This document shows positions 1-8,909 of a stretch of DNA of 64,000 nucleotides, in pieces. The notes under the pieces are model-generated. The model was not told the DNA's origin, did not search any database, and saw only the letters and a program-made list of their open reading frames with translations. The position numbers were made by a program, and so were the translations under genes. Numbering within the stretch: position 1 is the stretch's first letter; every line of letters begins with the position of its first letter. Origin of the DNA: Prochloraceae cyanobacterium PL24a_bin.78 (GTDB lineage Bacteria; Cyanobacteriota; Cyanobacteriia; Cyanobacteriales; JANQIW01); assembly GCA_028281945.1 (NCBI GenBank), contig JANQIW010000068.1, positions 57,018 to 121,017 of the forward strand, given 5' to 3'.

Positions 1-1175
1 CCTGTGATTTCTAATCCATCCGGTAACTCATTCACTTTTGCACCTAGGGCATTTAAACCCGAAGCTATGGCAGCTAATCGATCGCTTTCCTTCACCCGTA
101 ACTCAGCAGCATCCTTAATTGTGGTAATGCCTTGGGCAAAAACCGCGGCCACTGCAAGGATAGGAATCTCATCTATTAACCGAGGTATTAAACTACCGCC
201 AATTTCACAGCCTTGAAGTTGACATGATTTCACCCGTAAATCCGCGATCGGTTCCCCTGCAATCACTCTTTGATTTTCCAGTGAAATATCAGCATTCATC
301 ATTTCTAGCACTTCCAAAATTCCCGTGCGGGTGGGGTTAATTCCTACGTTTTCGATATATAATTCCGAATCTGGCACAATACATCCAGCGATTAACCAAA
401 AAGCAGCAGAACTGATATCACCAGGTACTACAACTTGTTGTCCTTGTAAATGAGGTTGTCCTATTAAAGTAACACTATTAGTATCTCCATCGATTTCCAA
501 CTCAGCCCCGAAGGCTTGTAACATTCTTTCACTATGATCACGTGACAAAGCCGGTTCCGTGACGGTGGTTTTGCCATCCACCATTAATCCCCCTAAGAGA
601 ATGCAAGATTTTACTTGGGCGGAAGCGATGGGAGAATGATAATGGATGGGTTTAAGTTGTTTGCCGGCAATGGCTAATGGTGCTAAAGTATTTTGTTTCC
701 GTCCCCAAATGTGTGCTCCCATTTCTTGGAGAGGTTTAACTACCCGTGACATAGGGCGTGAGCGAAGGGAATTATCCCCTGTGACGGCAAAGAAACGATT
801 ATTATGGGAAGCTAGTAATCCTAGCATTAAGCGGATGGTAGTGCCTGAATTTCCTGCATTGAGGACATCTTGGGGTTCTTGAAGATTGCCTAAACCCATG
901 CCTTTAATGGTAACTTCGGTGGTATTTAAGGGGGAAATTTCTGCACCCATGGCTCGAAAGCAACTGGCTGTACTTTGAGGGTCTTCTCCTAGTAGTATAC
1001 CTTGGATGGTGGTGATGCCTTCAGAAATTGCACCTAGCATTAAAGCGCGGTGGGAGATGGATTTGTCTCCTGGGATTTGGATTTTTCCTTGTAGGGTGAT
1101 GCCTTTGCTGGGTGGGTTGATGATTAAGTCTTGGCTGTCGGGTTGGTTTTTGAGGGTGATGATGCTGTTTGTCAT
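1..1175 (-). CDS. aroA: 3-phosphoshikimate 1-carboxyvinyltransferase (EPSP synthase), partial
   Basis: The ORF track misses this gene because its stop lies beyond the left edge. Reading the minus strand from the ATG at 1173-1175 gives [13 protein letters not shown], then a typical EPSP synthase: [15 protein letters not shown] near the N-terminus, [15 protein letters not shown], the RPMSR segment, and [20 protein letters not shown] close to the window edge. EPSP synthase condenses shikimate-3-phosphate with PEP in the shikimate pathway, in the cytoplasm. About 391 codons are visible and roughly 50 C-terminal residues are missing. The N-terminal extension of about 30 residues before the first conserved block is usual for this family in cyanobacteria. 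A CRISPR array begins only 78 bp upstream of the start codon and probably reads toward the gene. Confidence 0.96.
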   Translation of the reverse strand, partial: MTNSIITLKNQPDSQDLIINPPSKGITLQGKIQIPGDKSISHRALMLGAISEGITTIQGILLGEDPQSTASCFRAMGAEISPLNTTEVTIKGMGLGNLQEPQDVLNAGNSGTTIRLMLGLLASHNNRFFAVTGDNSLRSRPMSRVVKPLQEMGAHIWGRKQNTLAPLAIAGKQLKPIHYHSPIASAQVKSCILLGGLMVDGKTTVTEPALSRDHSERMLQAFGAELEIDGDTNSVTLIGQPHLQGQQVVVPGDISSAAFWLIAGCIVPDSELYIENVGINPTRTGILEVLEMMNADISLENQRVIAGEPIADLRVKSCQLQGCEIGGSLIPRLIDEIPILAVAAVFAQGITTIKDAAELRVKESDRLAAIASGLNALGAKVNELPDGLEIT

Positions 1176-1253
1176 AAATAGGTAAGGGATAGGTGATAAC
1201 TAAATAGGTGGCATTTTCTATATTATCTTGATGGGTTTTTTTTCAAAAGTTTT

Positions 1254-1514
1254 GTTTTCATCCCTTGTAAAGGGAAAAGGTTTGTAAAGGGGGCTACAAG
1301 ACGCAACTGCGCAAATGGCGTGGCTGCAATTGTTTCCATCCCTTGTAAAGGGAAAAGGTTTGTAAAGGCTTCGAAGCTGGGCAAGGGCTAGAAATCGATA
1401 CTTTCGTTTCCATCCCTTGTAAAGGGAAAAGGTTTGTAAAGGACACCTTGCAGAATTATGCCCCTGTGATTTTTCTGTGTTTCCATCCCTTGTAAAGGGA
1501 AAAGGTTTGTAAAG
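1254..1514 (-). CRISPR. Short CRISPR array, 4 repeats and 3 spacers
   Basis: Four 36-bp repeats lie at 1254-1289, 1332-1367, 1406-1441 and 1479-1514, separated by spacers of 42, 38 and 37 bp. On the plus strand the repeat starts GTTTCCATCCC and ends GGTTTGTAAAG. It contains a short hairpin, TCCCTT-gta-AAGGGA. Three repeats are identical; the one at 1254 has a single C-to-T change (GTTTTCATCCC). On the minus strand the repeat ends in ATGGAAAC, like the 3' ends of many cyanobacterial repeats that give the crRNA 5' tag. The variant repeat is therefore the leader-distal one and transcription should run leftward toward aroA. The three spacers are unrelated to one another. No cas gene is in the window, so the subtype is unknown. 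Confidence 0.95.
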
Positions 1515-2166
1515 AGTTCACTTCCAGAGGCCTTATGTAGTAAGGGTTTCAGATACCCAAATCGACGGTCAAACACTTTATGCCCTAATTCTACCCCAAA
1601 AATCCCAAAAAAACAACCCTCAAACCCACTCCTGGTATAGTATCGACACACCTCAACGAAAAATCAACATTACAGGGATTTTGCTTCGTGTGTCGAAGTT
1701 GTTGATACAAAATTTAGCAAAAAAACCAAACCCGATCAAAACCAATAGCGACAATACTTTCAAAGAAATCCTTCCCATAAAACAGATATAAATTCTACCC
1801 ATATTTCTTATCGACACACCAAAAGTGAGGAAACAGTACATTAGCACCAAAAAATCGCCTAAAAATCCAGAAAAAAACCCTAAAACCATTGATATACTTG
1901 AGATAGAAAAAATTAATTCCAGTTTTTGTAACCTATTAAACAACAAACAAAAGTACCAGAAAATCCGAGTCAATTATAATTAAAACTTACCAAAAACTCA
2001 AAAAACATAATAAATTCCAATCATAACTCCAATAAATACAATCCCCCTATGAGGAAAAATAGGAAGTATGGAGAGAATTAAGTATATATTCTTAGTTATT
2101 AATTTTTACAAGATAAAGATAAACTAGAAATCCAATATCCAAAATCAAACAATAAAACACTCAAAA
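1515..2166. other. Probable CRISPR leader and AT-rich intergenic region
   Basis: This 652-bp stretch between the array and cbiET has no convincing gene; the 106-aa and 87-aa minus-strand ORFs here look like chance reading frames. On the minus strand a TAGAAT box (plus 1588-1593) could be a -10 element for array transcription. The 12-mer TATCGACACACC occurs twice in the same orientation (1641-1652 and 1809-1820), and a CTTCG-tgtgt-CGAAG hairpin carrying the inverted core is at 1684-1698. Position and the repeated motif suggest a leader, possibly with protein-binding sites. That is inference. Confidence 0.5.
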
Positions 2167-3414
2167 ATGAACCATCCCAACCCCAAAATAGAAATAATCG
2201 GCATAGGATTAGAAGGCAAAGGAAGCTTAAACAACCCAACAATTCAAATAATAGAACAAGCAACAGTATTAGTAGGAAGTAAAAGACATCTAGAATACTT
2301 CCCCCAAACTAAAGCCAGAAAAATAGAACTAGGAAACTTCATCCAAGCCATAGAAAAAATCAAATATTACCTAGAAAAAAGAGAAAAAATAGTAATCCTA
2401 ACAACAGGAGATCCATTATTTTTTGGATTTGGGAGAATACTACTAGAAAAAATATCCAAAGAAAACCTCAACTTCACACCATATCTAACCTCAATCCAAC
2501 TAGCATTCAACAAAATAAAAACCCCATGGCAAGACGTAAAAATAACAAGTGCTCATGGAAGAAACCTAGAACAACTAACCAAACTACTACAACAAGGCAC
2601 AGAAAAAATAGCAATACTCACCGATAATAATAACAATCCTCACGAAATAGTTAAACTATATTTATCACTAGACTTACCAATACACTATAACTTTTGGCTA
2701 TGCGAGAATTTAGGAGGAAAAGAAGAAAAAATAACCCAATTTACCCAACCAGAAAACCTCTTAAACATAGAATATGCACCCTTAAATATCCTAATCATGC
2801 TTCGCCAGAATAAAGAAATCCCCATAGAAACCTTGCCAATCCTAGGATTACCCGATCAAACCTTTTTAAGCTTCAACGATCGACCAGGGCTAATGACCAA
2901 AAAAGAAATCCGAGTATTAATCCTAGGAGAACTAGAAATCCAACCCCAACAGACAGTATGGGATATAGGAGCCGGAACCGGCAGTGTCTCCATCGAAATA
3001 GCCAGACTTAGCCCAACATCAAAAATCTACGCCATAGAGAAAACCGCCATGGGAATCTCACTAATCCAAACCAACAGCCAACGCCTAGGAATATCCAACA
3101 TCAATTCAATACATGGCATAGCCCCTGAAATCTTAACCCAACTGCCCCCACCCCAGAGAATATTTATCGGAGGAAGCAGCGGTAAACTCAGAGAAATCCT
3201 CAACCATTGCCAACAAAAAATCACAGAAGACGGAATCATCGTTTTAGCATTAACCAGCATCGAAAACCTGAATATCGCCTTAAATTGGTTCAAAGAGCAA
3301 TCTTGGAATTACAAAATATTACAAGTAAACATATCAAGAGCCACACCCATAGCACAATTAACTCGTTATTCCCCCCTCAATCCTGTTAATATTATTAAAG
3401 GATCAAAAAAGTAA
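2167..3414 (+). CDS. cbiET: Cobalt-precorrin C5/C15 methyltransferase-decarboxylase (CbiE-CbiT fusion)
   Basis: This is a two-domain enzyme of cobalamin ring synthesis, equivalent to CobL/CbiET. The N-terminal CbiE half (about residues 1-205) starts with the tetrapyrrole methylase pattern EIIGIGLEGKGSL and contains TTGDPLFFGFGRIL. The C-terminal CbiT half (about 225-415) has a class I SAM-binding motif, VWDIGAGTGSVSIEIA, near residues 264-275. It methylates C5 and C15 and removes the C12 acetate side chain of the precorrin in the cytoplasm. The length of 415 aa fits the fused form. It stands alone, with no other cobalamin gene near it; such genes are usually scattered in cyanobacteria. No cobalamin riboswitch was recognised upstream. 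The gene is noticeably A-rich, like its neighbours. Confidence 0.93.
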   Translation: MNHPNPKIEIIGIGLEGKGSLNNPTIQIIEQATVLVGSKRHLEYFPQTKARKIELGNFIQAIEKIKYYLEKREKIVILTTGDPLFFGFGRILLEKISKENLNFTPYLTSIQLAFNKIKTPWQDVKITSAHGRNLEQLTKLLQQGTEKIAILTDNNNNPHEIVKLYLSLDLPIHYNFWLCENLGGKEEKITQFTQPENLLNIEYAPLNILIMLRQNKEIPIETLPILGLPDQTFLSFNDRPGLMTKKEIRVLILGELEIQPQQTVWDIGAGTGSVSIEIARLSPTSKIYAIEKTAMGISLIQTNSQRLGISNINSIHGIAPEILTQLPPPQRIFIGGSSGKLREILNHCQQKITEDGIIVLALTSIENLNIALNWFKEQSWNYKILQVNISRATPIAQLTRYSPLNPVNIIKGSKK

Positions 3415-3417
3415 AAT

Positions 3418-3509
3418 TTATATCAATTTGTCTTTAAAGTTGATAAAGTTTAAATATCCTAAATCTATGATAATCAACCAAAATTTATTTGCCCATTCAC
3501 CCATTCCCC
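3418..3509 (-). repeat. Dispersed intergenic repeat, copy C (inverted)
   Basis: Between cbiET and the flavodiiron gene, an inverted copy of the dispersed element begins TTATATCAATTTGTCTTTAA and runs into CCCATTCACCCATTCCCC. Its complement ends AAAGACAAATTGATATAA, the same end as copies at 5492 and 58464. The inner part (CTAAATCTATGATAATCAAC) matches the copy at about 7810. Confidence 0.75.
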
Positions 3510-3547
3510 TACTCAATGTCTATACATAGTTAAACAAAAAGGATATT

Positions 3548-5299
3548 ATGAGCAACAGTAAATCTAGAGAAGTCCAAATCTACCCCATCACTCCAAACAC
3601 CAGAATATTTAGATCATGCACATGGGATAGACTCAAATTCGAGATCGAATACGCCCTCAAAAAAGGAACAACGGTAAATAGTTATTTAATCGAAGGGGAA
3701 AAAACAGCTTTAATCTCCCCACCTGGAGAATCATTTACAGAAATATTCATAACAGAACTAGTAAATAGAATAGATTTAAAACAAATAGATTATTTAATCC
3801 TAGGTCATGTTAACCCAAATCGATTAGTAACCATCAATGAAATCTACAAAAGAGCACCACAAATAACCTTTGTCTGTTCCAATCCCGGAGCCAAATCACT
3901 AAAAAGCTTATTTGAATCAACCTATCCCGAAACCATAAAAACCAATAACCTCAATATCTTAGCCATCAAAGGAGAAGAAACTCTAGACTTAGGCGAAGGA
4001 CATCGGCTAGAATTCATTCCCACACCCAATCCACGCTTTCCAGATCATCTATGTACCTACGATACCAAAACCCAAATCTTATTTACAGAAAAACTATTTG
4101 GAGCACACGTCTGTAAATATCAAGTCTTAGATGAAGGTTGGAATGTTTATAATGAAGACAGAAAATATTATTTCGACTGTATAATCGCACCATATGCAGG
4201 ACAAGTATCAAAAACATTAGCTAGAATCAAAGAAAAAGAAATAAAAATCTATGGAGTCGGACACGGACCATTAGTCAAATATGGCTTAAAAGAATTAACC
4301 AGCAATTATCAAACATGGTTAAGCAAACAAAAATCACAAGAAATCCAAGTAGCCCTAATCTACGCCTCAGCCTACGGTAATACCGCCAGTTTAGCAGGAG
4401 CCATCGCCCGAGGAATTACCAAAGCAGGAGTAGGGGTAGAATCCATCAACGCCGAATATGCCGAAGCCGAGGAAATCAAAGCTGCCATCGAAAAATGCGC
4501 AGGATTTATCTTTGGATCCCCGACTTTAGGAGGCCACGCCCCCACACAAATTCAAACGGCATTAGGCATAACCTTAGCAGCAGCAGAGAAAACCAAATTA
4601 GCAGGAGTATTTGGTTCATTTGGTTGGAGTGGAGAGGCCATAGATTTATTAGAGAGTAAATTCCAAAATGCGGGCTATCGCTTTGGATTTGAAACCATCA
4701 GGGTAAAATTTAAGCCCACAGAATTAACCTTGAAAACCTGTGAAGAGGCAGGCACCGATTTTGCCCAAGCCCTGCGCAAGAAACAGAAATCTTCTAAACC
4801 TAAAGCCTTAGCAAAAGGCAATGAAGCGGGAACCTCTGAACTTGCTTTAGGTAGAATTGTGGGATCATTATGTGTAGTTACTACTATTCAAGATGGGGTA
4901 AAAGGAGGGATGTTGGCTTCTTGGGTATCCCAAGCTACTTTTAATCCTCTAGGTTTGACAGTTGCAGTGGCAAAAGACAGAGCGATCGAATCTTTGTTGT
5001 ATACTGGAAGTGAATTTGTATTAAATATTATGGCGGAAGGTAGACATTCAGGGTTAATGAAACATTTCCTCAAACCTTTTGCCCCAGGAGAGGATCGATT
5101 TGTGGAGATTGAATGGGAAGAAGGAGAAAATGGTTCTCCAATTCTTAAAGAATCCTTAGCCTATCTAGAATGTATTGTAAGTAATCGCATGGAATGTGGC
5201 GATCATTGGTTAGTCTATGGTGTGGCTAAAAAAGGTAAATTATTAGATGATGAAGGTATAACTGCGGTACATCACCGTAAATCTGGAAGTTATTATTAA
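3548..5299 (+). CDS. Diflavin flavodiiron protein, Flv1/Flv2-type (Flv1 most likely)
   Basis: This is a cyanobacterial class C flavodiiron protein. It has a metallo-beta-lactamase-like domain (about residues 30-255), an FMN-binding flavodoxin domain starting at EIQVALIYASAYGNTASLAG (about 264-405), and a C-terminal flavin reductase domain (about 433-583). In family members with an iron centre the first ligand block reads HxExDH. Here it is GHVNPNR (about residues 85-91), so the Glu, Asp and second His are replaced. That pattern marks the Flv1/Flv2 subunits, which pair with Flv3/Flv4 to reduce oxygen to water downstream of photosystem I or II. The gene is not in a flv4-flv2 operon, and the N-terminus (VQIYPITPNTRIFRS) is more like Flv1. 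The partner gene is outside the window. Confidence 0.93.
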   Translation: MSNSKSREVQIYPITPNTRIFRSCTWDRLKFEIEYALKKGTTVNSYLIEGEKTALISPPGESFTEIFITELVNRIDLKQIDYLILGHVNPNRLVTINEIYKRAPQITFVCSNPGAKSLKSLFESTYPETIKTNNLNILAIKGEETLDLGEGHRLEFIPTPNPRFPDHLCTYDTKTQILFTEKLFGAHVCKYQVLDEGWNVYNEDRKYYFDCIIAPYAGQVSKTLARIKEKEIKIYGVGHGPLVKYGLKELTSNYQTWLSKQKSQEIQVALIYASAYGNTASLAGAIARGITKAGVGVESINAEYAEAEEIKAAIEKCAGFIFGSPTLGGHAPTQIQTALGITLAAAEKTKLAGVFGSFGWSGEAIDLLESKFQNAGYRFGFETIRVKFKPTELTLKTCEEAGTDFAQALRKKQKSSKPKALAKGNEAGTSELALGRIVGSLCVVTTIQDGVKGGMLASWVSQATFNPLGLTVAVAKDRAIESLLYTGSEFVLNIMAEGRHSGLMKHFLKPFAPGEDRFVEIEWEEGENGSPILKESLAYLECIVSNRMECGDHWLVYGVAKKGKLLDDEGITAVHHRKSGSYY

Positions 5300-5682
5300 T
5301 TAAATTAATCCATTATTCTGGATAAAAATCAAATAATTTTGCTTAAAAGTTAGTCTAAGTTAAAAAATAAACTAGTAAATACTGAGATAATATCATTTTT
5401 CTTTAATAGGGATAGACACCCTTGAGGAGGAATGGGTGAATGGGTGAATGGGAGATTTTAACTCTATCATTATTAATGACAAATTGATATAAGAATCTTG
5501 CTTAGGAGATTAGAGAAGAGAAAAATTGCAATTAAAATTAAACAAAATCATCCTAAAAAGATAAAAACTTAGAAGTAAGATACTTTTGTATAAGTTAGAT
5601 TATGCTTCTACGTAATTTTAAAGTCAACTAGAGATAGATATTTATCAAATGTTATCAAGATTAAAAATAAAATTCAAAGCAA
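5300..5682. other. Intergenic region with repeat, 383 bp
   Basis: This AT-rich gap contains one copy of the dispersed element (5428-5492) and no supported gene. Tracts such as AAAAATTGCAATTAAAATT flank it. No clear promoter or terminator could be chosen by eye. Confidence 0.5.
5428..5492 (+). repeat. Dispersed intergenic repeat, copy B
   Basis: A GGAATGGGTGAATGGGTGAA minisatellite is followed directly by TTTTAACTCTATCATTATTA and ends in GACAAATTGATATAA. The 3' half is almost the same as the copy at 58388-58464. Confidence 0.8.
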
Positions 5683-6300
5683 ATGAATCAAGAATTTTTC
5701 AGTAAAAAACAAAATTTATTTGATAAGTGGGCACCATTTTACGACTTTTTTTGGACAACAATTGTTTATCAAACCTTTCATAAGAGGATGTTAGAATATG
5801 TAGAACTTCCAGAATCGAGTAATGTTTTAGATTTAGGGTGTGGTAGCGGCCGTCTTCTCAATCGTCTGGCGAAAAAATACCCTCATCTTACAGGAATTGG
5901 TTTAGACTTGTCACAAGAAATGCTTAAAGTAGCAAGAAAGAAAGCAAAACAAGGTACAAGATTAATATATATCCAAGGAAATGCAGAATCATTGCCATTT
6001 GCCAAAGGACAATTTGATGCAGTTTTTAATACCATTAGCTTTTTGCATTATCCCAATCCCGAACAAGTTTTATCGGAAATTGCTAGAGTACTGAAAATAG
6101 GAAGTTATTTTTATTTAGTAGATTATACAGTGAGAGAAGAATCAAAAAAATTTCCCGTAACCCCAGGAGGATTGAGATTTTATAGTCAAAGTAAAAGAGA
6201 AGAAATGGGAGAAAAAGTTGGTTTACGATGCCAACACCATTATTATCTAATTGGAAATGTTTTGTTGAGTATTTTCAAAAAGCACAATGAATTACGATAA
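5683..6300 (+). CDS. Class I SAM-dependent methyltransferase (Methyltransf_11/UbiE-like)
   Basis: This 205-aa protein carries the class I methyltransferase glycine loop VLDLGCGSGRLL at about residues 47-58. It also has an acidic ribose-binding position in GIGLDLSQEML and a QFDAVFNTISFLHY segment typical of the Methyltransf_11/25 families. The substrate cannot be read from the sequence. Resemblance to UbiE/COQ5-type enzymes is general and does not prove a quinone role. The protein probably acts in the cytosol or at the membrane surface, since no signal peptide or membrane helix is visible. It lies 43 bp upstream of tlyA on the same strand, so co-transcription is possible. The upstream gap holds a dispersed repeat, about 190 bp from the start. 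Confidence 0.85.
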   Translation: MNQEFFSKKQNLFDKWAPFYDFFWTTIVYQTFHKRMLEYVELPESSNVLDLGCGSGRLLNRLAKKYPHLTGIGLDLSQEMLKVARKKAKQGTRLIYIQGNAESLPFAKGQFDAVFNTISFLHYPNPEQVLSEIARVLKIGSYFYLVDYTVREESKKFPVTPGGLRFYSQSKREEMGEKVGLRCQHHYYLIGNVLLSIFKKHNELR

Positions 6301-6343
6301 AAATGTATATATCTTCTAATAGAATAAAATAGATAAAAATATT

Positions 6344-7171
6344 GTGACAAAAGAAAGAATAGATAACTTATTAGTAAACCTAAAATTGTGTGAATCTCGT
6401 ACTTATGCTCAAAAAATCATAAGAGCCGGAGAAGTAAAAGTTAACGGACATATAATTGATAAACCAGGCACACAAATAGACACCAATCTAAAAATAGAGC
6501 TTCTAGAAAAACCACCATTTGTATCTCGCGGTGGAGAAAAACTTCAAAAAGCCTTAAAAGAGTTTGAAATTAATGTAGAAGGGCGTATTTGCCTAGATGG
6601 AGGAATTTCCACAGGAGGATTTACCGATTGTTTACTTCAAGCAGGAGCGAAACTTGTATATGGAATCGATGTAGGATATGGACAAGTTGCATGGAAATTG
6701 CGTCAAGACAGTCGCTTAATCTTAAAAGAAAGAACCAATTTCCGATATCTTACATCTGAATCTCTCTATGGAAATAATAACAACAAGACAAAATCTCCCA
6801 TTGCCGATTTAGCCGTAATGGATTTATCATTTATTTCCTTAACCAAAGTTCTTGAAACTCTTTGGAATCTCTTAGCATTACCAAAAGAAATAGTATTATT
6901 AATCAAACCACAATTTGAAGTAGGGCGCGCCCGTATCGGGAAAAAAGGGGTAGTTCGGGATTCTAGTTATCAAGCTCAAGCCATTTTGAAAATACTGATA
7001 GAAGCTAATCAACTTGGTTGGCAATATTGTGATCTAACATGGTCACCTTTAAGAGGACCTGCTGGAAATATAGAATATTTACTTTGGATGAATAGTCATA
7101 GTGAAAAAACTTTACCAAAATTAGAAGATATAGAGCAAATTAGTAAATCTGCTTTTAGTTATTTTTCTTAA
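6344..7171 (+). CDS. tlyA: TlyA-family rRNA 2'-O-methyltransferase
   Basis: The N-terminal S4 RNA-binding domain (about residues 3-63, with RIDNLLVNLKLCESRTYAQKII) is followed by a FtsJ-like methyltransferase domain. The SAM-binding block reads GGISTGGFTDCLLQAGA, and DLSFISL and LIKPQFEVGR supply the Asp and Lys expected of the FtsJ K-D-K-E catalytic set. TlyA enzymes methylate cytidine 2'-hydroxyls in 23S and sometimes 16S rRNA; older annotations call them hemolysins. The start is GTG (6344-6346), preceded by AAATATT with no clear Shine-Dalgarno sequence. It is kept because the S4 domain begins immediately after it. The length of 275 aa is typical. The usual DVGAS motif appears as DGGIS, a mild variation. 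Confidence 0.92.
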   Translation: MTKERIDNLLVNLKLCESRTYAQKIIRAGEVKVNGHIIDKPGTQIDTNLKIELLEKPPFVSRGGEKLQKALKEFEINVEGRICLDGGISTGGFTDCLLQAGAKLVYGIDVGYGQVAWKLRQDSRLILKERTNFRYLTSESLYGNNNNKTKSPIADLAVMDLSFISLTKVLETLWNLLALPKEIVLLIKPQFEVGRARIGKKGVVRDSSYQAQAILKILIEANQLGWQYCDLTWSPLRGPAGNIEYLLWMNSHSEKTLPKLEDIEQISKSAFSYFS

Positions 7172-7208
7172 AATTTATGGAACTATTATATAGTATTTTA
7201 TTCAAGAT

Positions 7209-7682
7209 TTAACTACTTATTCGCGTCTCTTTTTCTGTTTCATCTTTATTTGGATTTGAAGGAGTGCCATTATTATCTAAGTCAAGACCTTCCATTGGGT
7301 CAGATTCATGAAACTTAATTTTAATTTTTGGTCCAGAACTAGCCAAACTAACAATCATACCATCTTTAGCTTCAGCTTTAGCGACTCTTTTCCCATCTAT
7401 ATAAATACCATTTGAACCAATATTAATTAACTCCCAACGAGACTCAGTATATTTAATTTCTAAGTGATGTCGCGAAACTACAGCACTATAGAGAATTACG
7501 TCATTACCGATTGAACGTCCAATTTTAATGACTGGATTGATTTTGGGTTCAAATGTCCAGTTTTGTACTGGTATAAGTTGGAGAGGATGCAGTAGGCTCA
7601 AAGTAATCACTGACGTTTCATATTTAAATACTTTTGCAAATTTAGGTTTTATTAGTAGTAATCCACTAATAACTGTCATCAT
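7209..7682 (-). CDS. FHA domain protein
   Basis: A forkhead-associated domain fills the centre of the protein. IKIGRSIGNDVILYSAVVSRHHLEI holds the phosphothreonine-binding Arg and the Ser-Arg-His turn, and NIGSNGIYIDGKRV holds the conserved Asn. FHA domains bind phosphothreonine peptides, often in Ser/Thr kinase signalling; a kinase with such a role lies at 58786 but is not linked. The ATG at 7682 gives an N-terminal extension of 24 residues. A GTG at 7608-7610, starting VITLSLLHPLQ, would give a shorter protein resembling the usual cyanobacterial form, and I cannot decide between them. The C-terminal 30 residues are acidic and polar. It lies convergent to tlyA, 37 bp from its stop. Confidence 0.85.
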   Translation of the reverse strand: MMTVISGLLLIKPKFAKVFKYETSVITLSLLHPLQLIPVQNWTFEPKINPVIKIGRSIGNDVILYSAVVSRHHLEIKYTESRWELINIGSNGIYIDGKRVAKAEAKDGMIVSLASSGPKIKIKFHESDPMEGLDLDNNGTPSNPNKDETEKETRISS

Positions 7683-8492
7683 ATCTTATTATATTTTAAT
7701 ATTCCTAGGACTTATCAAAAAATTGTTAGTTGAACTAAAATATGATTTTTCAATCTTTAGTTTCTTAAGAGATGATGATCAAGATAATGATAGAGTTAAA
7801 AAATCCCAAATCTAGGATAATTAACCAAAATTTATTCTCCCCATTCCTTGGTTAAGTAATAAGTAATAGGTAATAAGTAATAAATGCACTATTTTTCTCC
7901 CAAGTCTCCCAAGTCTCAAGAAACTCCCATTCTCTCTTGTCTTCCTTGTCAACCGTTGGTGTAGCCTCTGCGTAAGCAGAAGTCTTCCTTGTCTCAAGAA
8001 ATTCCCCATCACCCATTCCTCCCATTCTCCCCATTCTCCCCATTCTCCACGAAGGTGTCTATCACTATTACGCAAAAAACGATACTATTTGAGGTTTTGT
8101 CGCCCTAATTTAGCTCTCAACACTAGTTAAAATGAATAATCAGTTAGCATGGTTTATGAGAATAAATTATTAGGAGTTGACGTTAAATTTTAAACCAAAA
8201 ACTAACATGACTTAAGATTATCAGCACTTATCAATTGATATAGTAGTTGATTCATTTTGAAACCAAATAGCCCTTTTTATAAAAGTTTTATTTTTTACTT
8301 ATTTAAGAATTATTCCAGTATAAAATAGTCAGGGCTAAAACAAATCTTCTCAGAAATTAACAGTTATATCAAAATTAAAGTTTGATAATATTTAGAAGTA
8401 TTTAGGTAATATAAACTAAGATAAATATATCATTTTTAGATTTTTACCTTCTTTTATTCTATTATTCAAAATCAAACAGAAACCAATTAATA
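7683..8492. other. Repeat-rich intergenic region, 810 bp
   Basis: This gap holds an inverted dispersed-element copy (7781-7850). A C-rich minisatellite runs over about 7900-8050 with CCCAAGTCTCCCAAGTCT and CCCATTCTCCCCATTCTCC units. A small hairpin, TCTGC-gtaa-GCAGA, sits near 7967-7980, and about 400 bp of AT-rich sequence leads to psaK. The 84-aa and 63-aa minus-strand ORFs here encode only the minisatellite (GEWGEWGEW) and are not genes. No promoter was assigned. Confidence 0.6.
7781..7850 (-). repeat. Dispersed intergenic repeat, copy D (inverted)
   Basis: AATGATAGAGTTAAAAAATC is followed by AAATCTAGGATAATTAACCA and a C-rich CTCCCCATTCC end. The middle matches the copy at 3418-3509 with a few changes. 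The AACTCTATCATT core, read on the minus strand, matches 5458-5470. Confidence 0.7.
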
Positions 8493-8768
8493 CTAAAGTA
8501 ATCCTGCATTGGATAATCCAATAATCATTCCTGCTCCAATAATATGACCTAAACTAGTAGTTGCTAGGAGTTCTGGTACCCCGAAATTTTTCCAGATTCC
8601 AGGTTTAGGAATAGGTAAATCTGGCCCATAGCCTGGGTTTTTAATTCCATAACGACCAATAACAATGGCCAATACATTAGCAAAAATCATTATTATTGCT
8701 ACATTAATATTCCATTCTATTGTTTGAGGCATAGCTGATGATGCTGCTATTAGAAAATTAGAAATCAT
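8493..8768 (-). CDS. psaK: Photosystem I reaction centre subunit PsaK
   Basis: This 91-aa protein has two hydrophobic helices, about residues 18-38 and 66-88. They are joined by a loop, GRYGIKNPGYGPDLPIPKPG, that is typical of PsaK. The second helix contains ELLATTSLGHIIGAGMIIGL. PsaK sits at the edge of the photosystem I complex in the thylakoid membrane and helps bind antenna chlorophyll and assist state transitions. The N-terminal residues MISNFLIAASSAMPQ are probably trimmed in the mature protein, as in other cyanobacteria. The gene is monocistronic on the minus strand, with more than 400 bp of AT-rich repeat-containing sequence downstream. It diverges from trpF across 220 bp. Confidence 0.95.
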   Translation of the reverse strand: MISNFLIAASSAMPQTIEWNINVAIIMIFANVLAIVIGRYGIKNPGYGPDLPIPKPGIWKNFGVPELLATTSLGHIIGAGMIIGLSNAGLL

Positions 8769-8909
8769 AAATTCACCTCTTCATTTTAATTGTTAATTGA
8801 TTCTCCTCTGGCTATGACATGAGGATTACTTAATTTTACTATCTAATCCAACCACTAAGATCAGGGAGTTTTAACATTTTTACCATATTATATCATTAAT
8901 TAGAAGTGC

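Noticed and set aside
4-882. Plus-strand ORFs at 4-216 and 646-882
   Set aside because: The minus strand here encodes EPSP synthase; these are shadows.
1388-1651. 87-aa minus-strand ORF over the CRISPR array
   Set aside because: It is translated from repeat and spacer sequence (KPFPFTRDGN comes from the repeat), so it is not a gene.
1653-1973. 106-aa minus-strand ORF in the leader
   Set aside because: It is hydrophobic, AT-driven and without family features; it overlaps the repeated TGTGTCGA motifs and looks like chance.
3027-3293. 88-aa minus-strand ORF inside cbiET, and similar antisense ORFs in ols, tlyA and gpmI
   Set aside because: Shadows of strongly conserved genes on the other strand.
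7821-8075. 84-aa and 63-aa minus-strand ORFs with GEWGEWGEW or MGRMGRMGG
   Set aside because: They encode only the CCCATTCTCC minisatellite in two frames.
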